From Mycobacterium paraense (GTDB taxonomy: Bacteria > Actinomycetota > Actinomycetes > Mycobacteriales > Mycobacteriaceae), in the NCBI RefSeq assembly GCF_002101815.1, contig NZ_LQPM01000026.1, forward strand, positions 1 through 52,536: 52,536 nucleotides of DNA, written 5' to 3'. Shown here piece after piece: positions 24,976-32,869 of the stretch. Both the position numbers and the translations under genes were made by a program. The notes below the pieces were generated by a model. The model ran no database searches and was not told the origin of the DNA. It was given only the letters and a program-made list of their open reading frames with translations. Position 1 is the stretch's first letter. Every line of letters begins with the position of its first letter.

Positions 24976-26736
24976 TTACGCGTCCAACCGGACGAACTCG
25001 TCCTGCCGGTAGAGCTCGACGCACTGGTGGCGCCTGATCTTGCCGCTGGTGGTGATCGGAATCGAACCGGGCGACACCAGGACCAGATCCGCCACCTTGA
25101 GCCCGTGGGACTTCGAAATCGCCGAGGTGACTTCGCGTTTCACGCCGCGCAGCCGGTCGACGACCTCCTCTTCGGAGTCGCCGCGCTTTTTCATCTCGAT
25201 GATCGCGACCAGCTTTTCGACACCCTTGTCGGGAACCGCGATGGCCGCGCACCGTCCCGCGGTGATCTCCTGGATCGTCGCCTCGATGTCGTCGGGCGAG
25301 TGGTTGCGCCCGTAGACGATCAGCAGGTCCTTGATGCGGCCGATGATGAACATCTCGCCCTCGGAGAAGAACCCCGAGTCCCCGGTTCGCAGCCAGGGCC
25401 CTTCGGGTGTCCCCTGCGACGGCTCGACGATCTTCGCGCCGAAGGTGCGCTCCGTCTCCTCGGGCTTCTGCCAGTATCCGGCGGCGACGTTCTCGCCGTT
25501 CACCCAGATCTCGCCGACGGTTCCGTCCGGGCACTCACGGCCGGTGTCCGGGTCGACGATGCGGATCAGCATCGATTTGGGGTCACCGTAACTGACCAGC
25601 GGTGTGCCGCTTCCGGTTTCGCACCGCACCGCTTCCCCGCCGGGCAGCTTCTCCGAATCGAAGTAACCGATCTCGGGTGGTTCGCCCACCTGACGCGTCG
25701 CCATGTACACCGTCGCTTCGGCCATGCCGTAGCACGGCCGCAGCGCCCTGGTGTCGAAGTTGAAGCGGGTGAACCGGTCCGCGAAGCGCTTGAGCGTCGC
25801 GGGCTGCACGCGCTCGCTGCCGTTGAGGATCGTGTGCACACCGCCGAGGTCGTATCCGGCCATGTCGTCGTCCGAGGTCTTGCGCACCGCGAGCTCGTAG
25901 GCGAAGTTCGGCCCCGCCGAAATCGTGCAGTCGTTCTTGGCCATCATGTGCAACCAGCGGGCCGGTCGCTGCAAGAACCCGACCGGGCTGGACAGCAGCG
26001 TCGGTACGCCCGCCAGAATCGGCATGAGGATTCCCAAGAGCAGACCCATGTCGTGGTACAGCGGCAGCCAGGACACCACGGTGATGCCCGGCGGGGCGAT
26101 CCCGCCCTCGGGGGCGAAAAAGTCGCCCATGATCTGCTCGAAATTGGCGAACACGTTCTTGTTGGACACCATGACGCCCGCGGGCGTGCGGGTGGATCCC
26201 GAGGTGTACTGCAAGTAGATGAATTCCGAACCCTCGCCGGCCCCCGTGCGGGGTCTCGGGCCGGCGGGCCGCTGCCGCGTCTCCAGGTCCAGCAAATCGA
26301 CCTCGACGATCGTCGGTGCGGATTGCCCCTCCTGCGACTGCACCGACGCGCCGACCAGTTCCGTCACCGCGGATGTGGTGAGGACGACCTTGGGCGACGT
26401 ATCGGCCAGCACCGAGATGGTGCGCTCGTCGTGCGCCCCGCCATAGGGAACCGAAAGCGGAACCGCGACAAGTCCGGCCTGCAGGGCACCGAGAAAGCCC
26501 AGCACATACTCGAGTCCCTGGGGGGCCAGGATGAGCGCCCGATCCCCGGTCGACCCATGGGCTTTGAGCTGCTCGCCGAGGTTGACCACGCGCCGGTACA
26601 ACTCTGACCACGTCAGCGTGTGCGCGACGCCGTCCCAATCATGGTCGTAGTCAAGGTATGTGAACGCCACGTCGTTGGGCTGCAGGCTTGCGCGCTCGCG
26701 CAGTACGGCAGGGATCGAAGACTGAACCACGGACAA
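24976..26736 (-). CDS. fadD25: Fatty acyl-AMP ligase (FadD25-type)
   Basis: A 586-residue adenylate-forming enzyme that should activate a long-chain fatty acid as acyl-AMP and load it onto the polyketide synthase. The AMP-binding P-loop is YTSGSTRTPAGV; other marks are SWLPLYHDMGL, YGMAEATVYM, the LRTGDSGFF aspartate, and the C-terminal IPITTSGKIRR lysine motif. Length and the SVVQSSIPAVLRERA opening fit the FAAL branch near FadD24/25. I chose TTG at 26736, giving MSVVQ as in relatives and AAGG 7 nt upstream; a GTG at 26739 is also in frame. It is divergent from the acyltransferase at 26851, with 114 bp between. Confidence 0.92.
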   Translation of the reverse strand: MSVVQSSIPAVLRERASLQPNDVAFTYLDYDHDWDGVAHTLTWSELYRRVVNLGEQLKAHGSTGDRALILAPQGLEYVLGFLGALQAGLVAVPLSVPYGGAHDERTISVLADTSPKVVLTTSAVTELVGASVQSQEGQSAPTIVEVDLLDLETRQRPAGPRPRTGAGEGSEFIYLQYTSGSTRTPAGVMVSNKNVFANFEQIMGDFFAPEGGIAPPGITVVSWLPLYHDMGLLLGILMPILAGVPTLLSSPVGFLQRPARWLHMMAKNDCTISAGPNFAYELAVRKTSDDDMAGYDLGGVHTILNGSERVQPATLKRFADRFTRFNFDTRALRPCYGMAEATVYMATRQVGEPPEIGYFDSEKLPGGEAVRCETGSGTPLVSYGDPKSMLIRIVDPDTGRECPDGTVGEIWVNGENVAAGYWQKPEETERTFGAKIVEPSQGTPEGPWLRTGDSGFFSEGEMFIIGRIKDLLIVYGRNHSPDDIEATIQEITAGRCAAIAVPDKGVEKLVAIIEMKKRGDSEEEVVDRLRGVKREVTSAISKSHGLKVADLVLVSPGSIPITTSGKIRRHQCVELYRQDEFVRLDA

Positions 26737-26769
26737 CACACTACCTTCGTCGAGAGCGTTTCTGGCCAG

Positions 26770-26787
26770 GAACGGCCAGGTTACAAC
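26770..26787. promoter_or_regulatory. Shared 18-bp motif, copy A (fadD upstream region)
   Basis: GAACGGCCAGGTTACAAC differs at one position from 29946-29963 in the gap-like upstream region. It is 34 bp before the fadD start and overlaps the small dyad GTTAC-AACC-GTAAC (26780-26793). The overlapping CCGTAACAAC (26787-26796) is the complement of GTTGTTACGG at 8792 upstream of pks5. Candidate operator of a common regulator. Confidence 0.5.
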
Positions 26788-26833
26788 CGTAACAACCCGC
26801 CCTCTCGGCCGCGGCGACCCGCCCGCCGGCAAA

Positions 26834-26839
26834 TAAACT
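26834..26839 (+). promoter_or_regulatory. -10 candidate of the HxxxDG acyltransferase gene
   Basis: TAAACT fits TANNNT and ends 11 bp before the GTG at 26851, leaving a leader of only a few bases. Confidence 0.45.
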
Positions 26840-26850
26840 AGCGTGATCGC

Positions 26851-28191
26851 GTGGACAATCGACTCGCACACATGGACCAAGCGTCCTTTCTCGGTCTGCG
26901 GGCGCTTGGCTACGGGGCGCTCGTGCAGTTCGTGTGGGTCTACGACCGCCCGCTGAACCTGGACGGTTTGCGCCGTTTCCACCGCAATCTCGGCTTCGGG
27001 CTGTTGGGGCGGCTGGTCGAACCGTCCCCGCTGCCCTTCGCGCGCGATCGCTGGGTGATCTCCCGCGGGCCGGACGACATCGAGATCGCCCAACGGCAGC
27101 GGCCCCGCACGGACCTGAACGCCTGGCTTTACGAGCGGGCCTGCCTGCCGCTGGATCCCCAATACGGGCCCGCCTGGCACATCGGGGTCCTCCCCCTCGA
27201 CGACGGCGGCAACGCGGTGTGTCTGACGACGTCGCACACCCTCGTCGATGGGCTCGGAATCCTGCAGGCCATCGCGGATGCGGCGGGCGGCAGGACCCGC
27301 TACCTGGGTTATCCCTATCCCCGTTCGCGCGCCCGCCGGCGGGCGATCGCGCAGGACGCGCGCCAAACCGCCGCGTCGGCACCGGAACTGGCGCGGGCGG
27401 TGGGCGCAACCGTGCGGATTGCCCGGCGCCGGCGCCAGGACGTCTTGGCCTCGATGCGGTCGGCGCCACCGGCCCCGCGGCGAGCCGGCGACAACCAGCC
27501 CCCCGTCCTGGTGCCCTCCCTGATCGCCTTCCTCGACGTCGCGAAATGGGACGCGTGCGCGAAAAGCATTGGCGGAAACAGCTTCACGCTGCTCGCCGGA
27601 TTCGCCGGCAGGCTGGGCGTGCGCATGCAACGGGTGTGCGGCGACGGAACGGTCACCCTGTCGTTCCCGATCAGCGACCGCACCGAGGACGATACGCGCG
27701 GCAACGCGGTGGTGTTTCCCACCGTTTCCCTCGACCCGACGCACCTGTCATCGGACCTGGGGGAAGCCCGTCTGAAATTCAAGCAGGCGTTCGCCGACCT
27801 GGCCGGGATCACCGAGGAGCTCCTGGAACCGCTGCCACTGACCTCCTTGACGCCGAAGTGGGTGGCGCGCAGGGCGGCGGGAATGGGGCTCGGCGCGGCC
27901 GCCCTTCCCATCGGTTGCTCCAACATCGGCGACATGCCCCCCGACGTGCTGCGCCCGGACGGCGCCGACGCCGACTACGCGGCCGGCAGGCTGATCGAAC
28001 CCGGCATCAACCGGCGCGCCCTCGAGCGCGTCGGTGGCCAGCTGTTTCTGGCTTCCGGGCGGGGCGCCGGCAAGATCTTCGTTGCAGTCAACGCCTACCT
28101 TCCAGGCCGGACGAATACGCAAGACGCGCTGCGCGAGGACGTCTCACGCACGTTCGGCGAGTTCGGGCTGACCGCCGAAATTTTCGGCTAG
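26851..28191 (+). CDS. HxxxDG acyltransferase of the condensation / WS-DGAT superfamily
   Basis: A 446-residue protein with the acyl-transfer motif TTSHTLVDGLG (His129, Asp133, Gly134) and an N-terminal MDQASFLGLRAL opening like wax-ester-synthase/Pap-related proteins. It differs from PapA4 in length and sequence. It probably adds a second acyl group to the glycolipid or acylates the sugar part; triacylglycerol-type activity is possible but the context argues against it. The GTG start at 26851 is only a few bases from the likely transcript start; an ATG seven codons later is an alternative. Its last 48 bp overlap the end of the convergent GT2 gene. Confidence 0.8.
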   Translation: MDNRLAHMDQASFLGLRALGYGALVQFVWVYDRPLNLDGLRRFHRNLGFGLLGRLVEPSPLPFARDRWVISRGPDDIEIAQRQRPRTDLNAWLYERACLPLDPQYGPAWHIGVLPLDDGGNAVCLTTSHTLVDGLGILQAIADAAGGRTRYLGYPYPRSRARRRAIAQDARQTAASAPELARAVGATVRIARRRRQDVLASMRSAPPAPRRAGDNQPPVLVPSLIAFLDVAKWDACAKSIGGNSFTLLAGFAGRLGVRMQRVCGDGTVTLSFPISDRTEDDTRGNAVVFPTVSLDPTHLSSDLGEARLKFKQAFADLAGITEELLEPLPLTSLTPKWVARRAAGMGLGAAALPIGCSNIGDMPPDVLRPDGADADYAAGRLIEPGINRRALERVGGQLFLASGRGAGKIFVAVNAYLPGRTNTQDALREDVSRTFGEFGLTAEIFG

Positions 28192-29109
28192 CCGCCGGGC
28201 GTGCTTGAACTCCTGAAAAGGGGCGCGCGCCAACGTCTTCAGGTGCACCCGCCGCTGCGGCCCGAAGTTTGCGATCTCCACGACCAGCGCCAGCCACGCG
28301 GGAAACCACCACAGCCGCGCCAGAATCCGAACCGACCGCGGTGAGAACGGGTCAACGGCCAGCCAATTGAGGATGCGTAGCTGGTCGAGCACGTACCGTC
28401 GGGTGCTCATGACGTGCGTCGTTTCGTTCCCCTTCATGTGGCTGCGCACCGACAGTTCCCGGGGCACGAAGCAGACCGTCGACCGCAGCATCAGGCGCAA
28501 CCAGAAATCCGAGTCGACGAGCTGATAGATGTCGTTCCGCAGGCCCCCCGCCTCCAGCGCCAGCCGGCGCCGAAACATCACGCAGGTCGGCTCCCCCACC
28601 CAATTCTCCTTGGCGCCGCGCAAGGCGACCTGGCGTACCAGCGACGGCCCGTCGTTGCGTTCCCGCAGGTTCCGGAAGTGCCTGTGCATTTTCCCGTATC
28701 GGCGCAGCCACCGCTCGTCGTTACCCACCACTTGCCGGGGCGCAAACGCCAGCCCGACGGCCGGGTCCTCGAAATACGGAGTCAGCGTTGCCAAGGCGCC
28801 GGGAAGCAGCCAGTCATCGCCGTGGACGAACTGGACGCACGTGCCGCGCGCCAGCTCCAGACACTTGTTGTGGTTCCCGTTGAGGCCGAGGCGGGGTTGA
28901 TTCTTCACCAACCGGTCCCCGGGCCGCAGCATCGACGAGGCGATGGCGGCGCCGTCGTCGGTCGAGTCGTCGTCGACGACGACGATCTCGAAGTCGACGC
29001 CGTCCTGCTCGAGGATGCTGCGCAGGCAACGCTCGATGGTGCCGGCGTTGTTGTACATCGGCACGCAGACCGAGACCAGCGGGGTGGCCGGACCGTCAGA
29101 GGGCGACAA
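28144..29109 (-). CDS. Glycosyltransferase family 2 (Rv1520/Rv1518-like), copy A
   Basis: A 321-residue GT-A enzyme. Marks: VSVCVPMYNNAGTIERCLRS at the start, EIVVVDDDSTDD in the nucleotide site, NHNKCLELARGTCVQFVHGDDWLLPGA with the metal-binding DD, and DSDFWLRLMLRS on the acceptor side. It is strongly similar to the plus-strand gene at 30099, forming an inverted pair. The TTG start at 29109 overlaps the end of the gap-like gene by 14 bases, so the two are coupled and probably share a promoter. A short basic C-terminus may touch the membrane. The transferred sugar is unknown. Confidence 0.9.
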   Translation of the reverse strand: MSPSDGPATPLVSVCVPMYNNAGTIERCLRSILEQDGVDFEIVVVDDDSTDDGAAIASSMLRPGDRLVKNQPRLGLNGNHNKCLELARGTCVQFVHGDDWLLPGALATLTPYFEDPAVGLAFAPRQVVGNDERWLRRYGKMHRHFRNLRERNDGPSLVRQVALRGAKENWVGEPTCVMFRRRLALEAGGLRNDIYQLVDSDFWLRLMLRSTVCFVPRELSVRSHMKGNETTHVMSTRRYVLDQLRILNWLAVDPFSPRSVRILARLWWFPAWLALVVEIANFGPQRRVHLKTLARAPFQEFKHARRLAENFGGQPELAERA

Positions 29110-29860
29110 GACCCTGCGTGAGCAGTATGAGCCCGGTGCCGCCGAAGCTGACCTGCATGATCTGCTGGCGGTACGTCCGCAGCCAATGCTGCAGCCGCAG
29201 CATCAGCGCCAGCGTCTGGTCCGGCTTCACCAGGTAGGCGACCAGCGGGATCTCGATGACCGCCAGCACCATGAGGATGAACAGGATGAACGCGACGAGC
29301 TGCGTGGTGATGGCGGCTCCCGAGGCCATGATGAACGCCAGCAAAACTACGCCCTCGTACGGCGGAAATGACGAGGCCAGGCCCACCACGAACGCGGGCC
29401 AGACCACGTCGGTGTTGAGCATTTCATGGGTGCGGGCGCCCAGTCGCTGGAACAGGCTGCGAGGACGCTCCTCCACCAGCGTGTCCGAAGCGCCCCCGCT
29501 CACCGGAACCGCCGCCGCGGGCGCCTGCGCCGCCGCCCTAGCCCGGGCCGTCATTACTGCGAGAACCACCAGCGCAAGGACGCCGAGGGTGATTTGAAGA
29601 CGGGCGCCCTCGAGGAAGAATATTGCGGACCTGACCTGCGAAATCGCCGTTCCCACGTTGCGGATGGCCACCAGCGCCGTCTCCCGCATCAGCAGCAGCA
29701 CGCCAACGGCGACCCCGACCCCCGCGACAATGCCGCCGAGCCAAAACGCGAACAGGTTCGGCATCGGCCGCCGCCGCGTCAACAAGACGACCGCCAGTCC
29801 CAGCCGGACGGGATCAATCGCCATCCCGAAGCCGCATATCAGCACGAATGTCCACAACAT
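29096..29860 (-). CDS. Gap/Sap-family membrane protein (Rv1517-like)
   Basis: A 254-residue membrane protein with about six helices in two groups separated by a hydrophilic middle (about 108-145). Position and length match Rv1517. It resembles the Sap (sulfolipid-addressing) and Gap (GPL-addressing) proteins, which work with MmpL transporters to bring glycolipids to the cell surface. Typical marks are GFGMAIDPVRLGL near the N-terminus and a VGLASSFPPYEGV motif before the second helix group. It shares an operon with GT2 copy A. An 18-bp motif also found before fadD25 lies 86 bp upstream. Confidence 0.87.
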   Translation of the reverse strand: MLWTFVLICGFGMAIDPVRLGLAVVLLTRRRPMPNLFAFWLGGIVAGVGVAVGVLLLMRETALVAIRNVGTAISQVRSAIFFLEGARLQITLGVLALVVLAVMTARARAAAQAPAAAVPVSGGASDTLVEERPRSLFQRLGARTHEMLNTDVVWPAFVVGLASSFPPYEGVVLLAFIMASGAAITTQLVAFILFILMVLAVIEIPLVAYLVKPDQTLALMLRLQHWLRTYRQQIMQVSFGGTGLILLTQGLVAL

Positions 29861-29945
29861 CAGTTGGGACGGTACCTTGCCGGGGCGTATCTCGTGGCGT
29901 AACTGGCGAATTCGTTCGTTCGGCGTCCAGCTCTTTACGGATTCC

Positions 29946-29963
29946 GAACGGCCACGTTACAAC
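29946..29963. promoter_or_regulatory. Shared 18-bp motif, copy B (gap-like/GT2 divergent region)
   Basis: GAACGGCCACGTTACAAC matches 26770-26787 at 17 of 18 positions and in the same orientation relative to the minus-strand gene. It lies in the 238-bp divergent region between the gap-like gene and the GT2 at 30099, a region poorer in GC than its flanks. Confidence 0.5.
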
Positions 29964-30098
29964 GACCGGTTGAGGGGTGACGGTGCCGACAACCCGCGTT
30001 TTCAGGCTTATGCATCGCCCGCGCAACTCGGCGAGATCGAAAGCAACCGGGGGCTATGCTCAAGCCGATTTCGCGCACTGTTCGTCGATGGAGGGGGC

Positions 30099-31034
30099 AT
30101 GTCAGCCGATCCCGCTGTCTCGGTGTGCGTACCGATGTACAACAACAGCGCCACCATCGAGCGTTGCCTGCGCAGCATCCTCGACCAGGACGGCGTCGCC
30201 TTCGAGATCGTGGTCGTCGACGACGATTCGTCGGACGATTGCGCCGCAATCGCCAAAGCGATGCTCAGGCCCGGAGACCGGCTGATACGCAACGAGTCTC
30301 GCCTCGGCCTGAACGGAAACCACAACAAGTGTTTGGAACTCGCGCGCGGCACGTGCATCCAGTTCGTGCACGGCGATGACTGGTTGCTGCCGGGGGCCCT
30401 CAAGTCCCTCGTCCCGTACTTCGACGACCCCGCGGTGGGGATGGCGTTCGCTCCCCGGCGCGTGGTGCAGGATGAAAATCTTCCGTGGCGGCGACGGGTG
30501 GGTCCCGCGCACAAACACTTTTGGCGGCTGCGCGAGCGCAACAGCGGATCTTGGCTGGTCGCGCAGCAGCTGGTGCGCGCCGGCGCGGGCAACTGGATTG
30601 GCGAACCGACCTGCGTGATGTTCCGCCGCCGGCTTGCCCTCGATGCCGGCGGTTTTCGGGGCGACATCTATCAGCTCGTCGACCTCGATTTCTGGTATCG
30701 CTTGATGGTCCGATCGACGGTCTGCTTCGTGCCGCAGGAGCTCTCGGTGCGTACCCACACAGCGTCCAACGAATCGATGCACATCGTCAAAGCGGGGCGC
30801 AATTGGCTGGACCAGCTGCGGATCCTCACCTGGCTGATCGTGGATCCGGCTTCGCCCACCTCAATTCGGATCATCGCGAGATCCAAGTGGTCGATTATGT
30901 GGCTGTTTTTGCCTTTTCGCGTGCTGGCGTTCGGACCCGAGCGGCGGTCGCGTTTGAAGACGCTCGCCTCGGCGCCGGCCGACGAATTCGCTCGAGCGCG
31001 GCGCTGGCGCGCCGATCTTCCTATGCCGGGTTGA
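30099..31034 (+). CDS. Glycosyltransferase family 2 (Rv1518-like), copy B
   Basis: A 311-residue GT-A enzyme, the inverted paralogue of the gene at 28144. Conserved blocks: VSVCVPMYNNSATIERCLRS, EIVVVDDDSSDD, NHNKCLELARGTCIQFVHGDDWLLPGA, and DLDFWYRLMVRS. I chose the ATG at 30099 for its strong ribosome site (GGAGGGGGC) and because the encoded N-terminus (MSADPAVSVCV) aligns with copy A. Its last 14 bases overlap the end of the convergent RgpF-like gene. The pair probably adds two related sugar units, or one copy has changed specificity. Confidence 0.92.
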   Translation: MSADPAVSVCVPMYNNSATIERCLRSILDQDGVAFEIVVVDDDSSDDCAAIAKAMLRPGDRLIRNESRLGLNGNHNKCLELARGTCIQFVHGDDWLLPGALKSLVPYFDDPAVGMAFAPRRVVQDENLPWRRRVGPAHKHFWRLRERNSGSWLVAQQLVRAGAGNWIGEPTCVMFRRRLALDAGGFRGDIYQLVDLDFWYRLMVRSTVCFVPQELSVRTHTASNESMHIVKAGRNWLDQLRILTWLIVDPASPTSIRIIARSKWSIMWLFLPFRVLAFGPERRSRLKTLASAPADEFARARRWRADLPMPG

Positions 31035-32016
31035 CCCAGGTCGACGGCCCGCAGCCGAGCCGGTCCAGGTTCGCTTGGATGAGCTCGTAGGGATAGTCGG
31101 TGCGCTGCTGGACGAATTGGCGCAACCGCGCCATGGAGTCGTGCCATGGGTCGTTATATCGCGGCAAGCTCGTCTTGAGGAAGGGGAAACGGAAGTGCTC
31201 GATCAGGCCGTCCCAGAAATAAAGGGTGTTGTTGAATGGCTCCTCGTGAAACTTACTGGCCCACTGGTGATTCGGTGAACGCTCGTAACTCGCCCGGATG
31301 TCGGCGACGGATACGAACGGTTTCACGCTGAGCCCCGCTTCGCGAGCGCGCGTGGACAATCCGATCTCGTACCGGTCAACGATGTTGACCTTGTCAACGA
31401 TGTACTGGAAGTCCTTCCAGAAGTCGCGAACGAAGGGCCGGGTGCGCGCATTGAGGTCCCAGGCCAGGAAAAATGACTGAAGGTGGATATCGAACTCGGC
31501 GCTTTCGATCGCGCCGTACATGTCGGCACCGTGGAAAGAGCTCCACATCTCTTCAATCGGAAACAGCGGTCCGAACACGCTGTCGTTGGCGAGAACCAGG
31601 CGGTCGAATTGGTCGAGCGACCAGCCGTACCGCTCGAGGATGCACCATGCCAGGTGCCAGGAGCCAAAGTCCAGGACGAGCGTGCGCCGCGTGTAGACGC
31701 CCGCGCACAAGGAACGGATGGGGGCGACGGATTCCGGACTGAGTCGTGCCGAACCGGAGACGAACAGGATCGTCGCTCCAAGCCGGGACAGCGCCTTCAG
31801 GTAGTAAACGACGTAGGGGTCGACGATTCCCTGGGAGTCGTAGTGTGCGAAGAGCACGAGCGTGCCTCGACCGGGCGGAGGCTGCGCTGGAAGCTCCTGG
31901 TGCGTTTGGCGGATGAAGCGCAGAGCGTTGCCGTGGAAGCGGTACGGCAGGGCGGCTGCATAGCGGCGGGCGCGGTCGGACTCTGCGCGTAGTCTGCTCG
32001 GCAGTTCCAAGGTCAC
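31021..32016 (-). CDS. RgpF-like (rhamnan synthesis protein F family) glycosyltransferase
   Basis: About 331 residues. The segments LVLFAHYDSQGIVDPYVVYYLKAL, TILFVSGS, and LVLANDSVFGPLFPIEEMWSSF followed by a YGAIES...IHLQSFFLAW stretch are characteristic of the rhamnan-synthesis F family, which builds rhamnose-containing polysaccharide. No membrane helix is evident. The start is uncertain: I propose GTG at 32016 because the protein similarity begins shortly after; an upstream in-frame start (32094) would add 26 residues of unlikely composition. It is divergent from the NeuD-like gene and converges on GT2 copy B. Confidence 0.78.
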   Translation of the reverse strand: MTLELPSRLRAESDRARRYAAALPYRFHGNALRFIRQTHQELPAQPPPGRGTLVLFAHYDSQGIVDPYVVYYLKALSRLGATILFVSGSARLSPESVAPIRSLCAGVYTRRTLVLDFGSWHLAWCILERYGWSLDQFDRLVLANDSVFGPLFPIEEMWSSFHGADMYGAIESAEFDIHLQSFFLAWDLNARTRPFVRDFWKDFQYIVDKVNIVDRYEIGLSTRAREAGLSVKPFVSVADIRASYERSPNHQWASKFHEEPFNNTLYFWDGLIEHFRFPFLKTSLPRYNDPWHDSMARLRQFVQQRTDYPYELIQANLDRLGCGPSTWVNPA

Positions 32017-32206
32017 CTCGTAGTGTCGGTGCGTCGCTGATTGATTGCATGCTCTCCCGGAACTTCGGCCGACGATACAGCTGAAGGCCGGCACCGGTCC
32101 CTACGATAGAACGCGAGGGTCCACACGCTGCCAGAACCCGAAAATGCCGGAGCTTGCCCGATCACCCGACTAGTGTGTCGCTCGATATGCAAATGGTTGA
32201 ATCCGA

Positions 32207-32869
32207 ATGAACCACCATGTCGGTCATGCGGTCCGCTGTATGCCGGGCCGCGTCGTCCTCCTCGGCGCAGGGGCCCAAGCCCGCGAGGCGGCGTCCTATC
32301 TGCCAACTGGCACCGAGGTTTTGTGGGCCGTCACGCGCGACTACCTTGACGTCGGCGCGGGCGACCAGATCGACATCCACTCCCCATCGCCGGCCGATCG
32401 CGAGGCCGGGGTCCTCGCTGCCGTGGGAGCGCCGGCGTTGCGTCGTGACCTGGTCGCGGCATGGCCGGGCGACCGCTTCGTCACCGTCGTCTCGCCCGCG
32501 GCTTATGTCGATTCGTCCTGCACGATTGGCGCGGGCTCCGTCATCGCGCCCGGTGCGGTACTCACCGTAGACGTGGTGGTCGGTGAGCACTGCCAGGTGA
32601 ACATCGGAGCGACTCTGAGTCATGACGTGACCCTTTCGTCGTTCGTGACGATCGGGCCGGGCGCGCACGTGGCGGGCGGGGTGCGCCTCGGTGATGGCGT
32701 CGTCGTCGGCGTGGGCGCCAGCATTTCCAACGATTTGACGATCGCATCAGGAGTGGTGGTCGGCGCAGGTGCGACGGTGCTGGCCGATGTGCCGATCCCC
32801 AATGCGGTTGTGGTGGGCGTTCCTGCCACGGTCTTGAAGGTTCGCGACGGGTGGCTCGATGCCCTCTGA
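32207..32869 (+). CDS. NeuD-like sugar O/N-acyltransferase (left-handed beta helix)
   Basis: A 220-residue protein with an N-terminal nucleotide-binding half (VVLLGAGAQAREAASYL, about 16-32) and a C-terminal run of hexapeptide repeats from about 100 (SCTIGAGSVIAPGAV and following turns), ending VVVGVPATVLK. This is the plan of PglD/NeuD/PerB sugar acyltransferases, which acylate amino sugars made by a partner aminotransferase. The aminotransferase gene overlaps it by 11 bases, supporting such a pairing. The start is not certain: ATG at 32207 has no clear ribosome site, and ATG at residue 12 is possible. Confidence 0.88.
   Translation: MNHHVGHAVRCMPGRVVLLGAGAQAREAASYLPTGTEVLWAVTRDYLDVGAGDQIDIHSPSPADREAGVLAAVGAPALRRDLVAAWPGDRFVTVVSPAAYVDSSCTIGAGSVIAPGAVLTVDVVVGEHCQVNIGATLSHDVTLSSFVTIGPGAHVAGGVRLGDGVVVGVGASISNDLTIASGVVVGAGATVLADVPIPNAVVVGVPATVLKVRDGWLDAL

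Noticed and set aside
26851..28191. Wax ester synthase/diacylglycerol acyltransferase as a definite call
   Set aside because: The HxxxDG motif is shared by many acyltransferases, and the glycolipid context points to another substrate; kept as a superfamily assignment.
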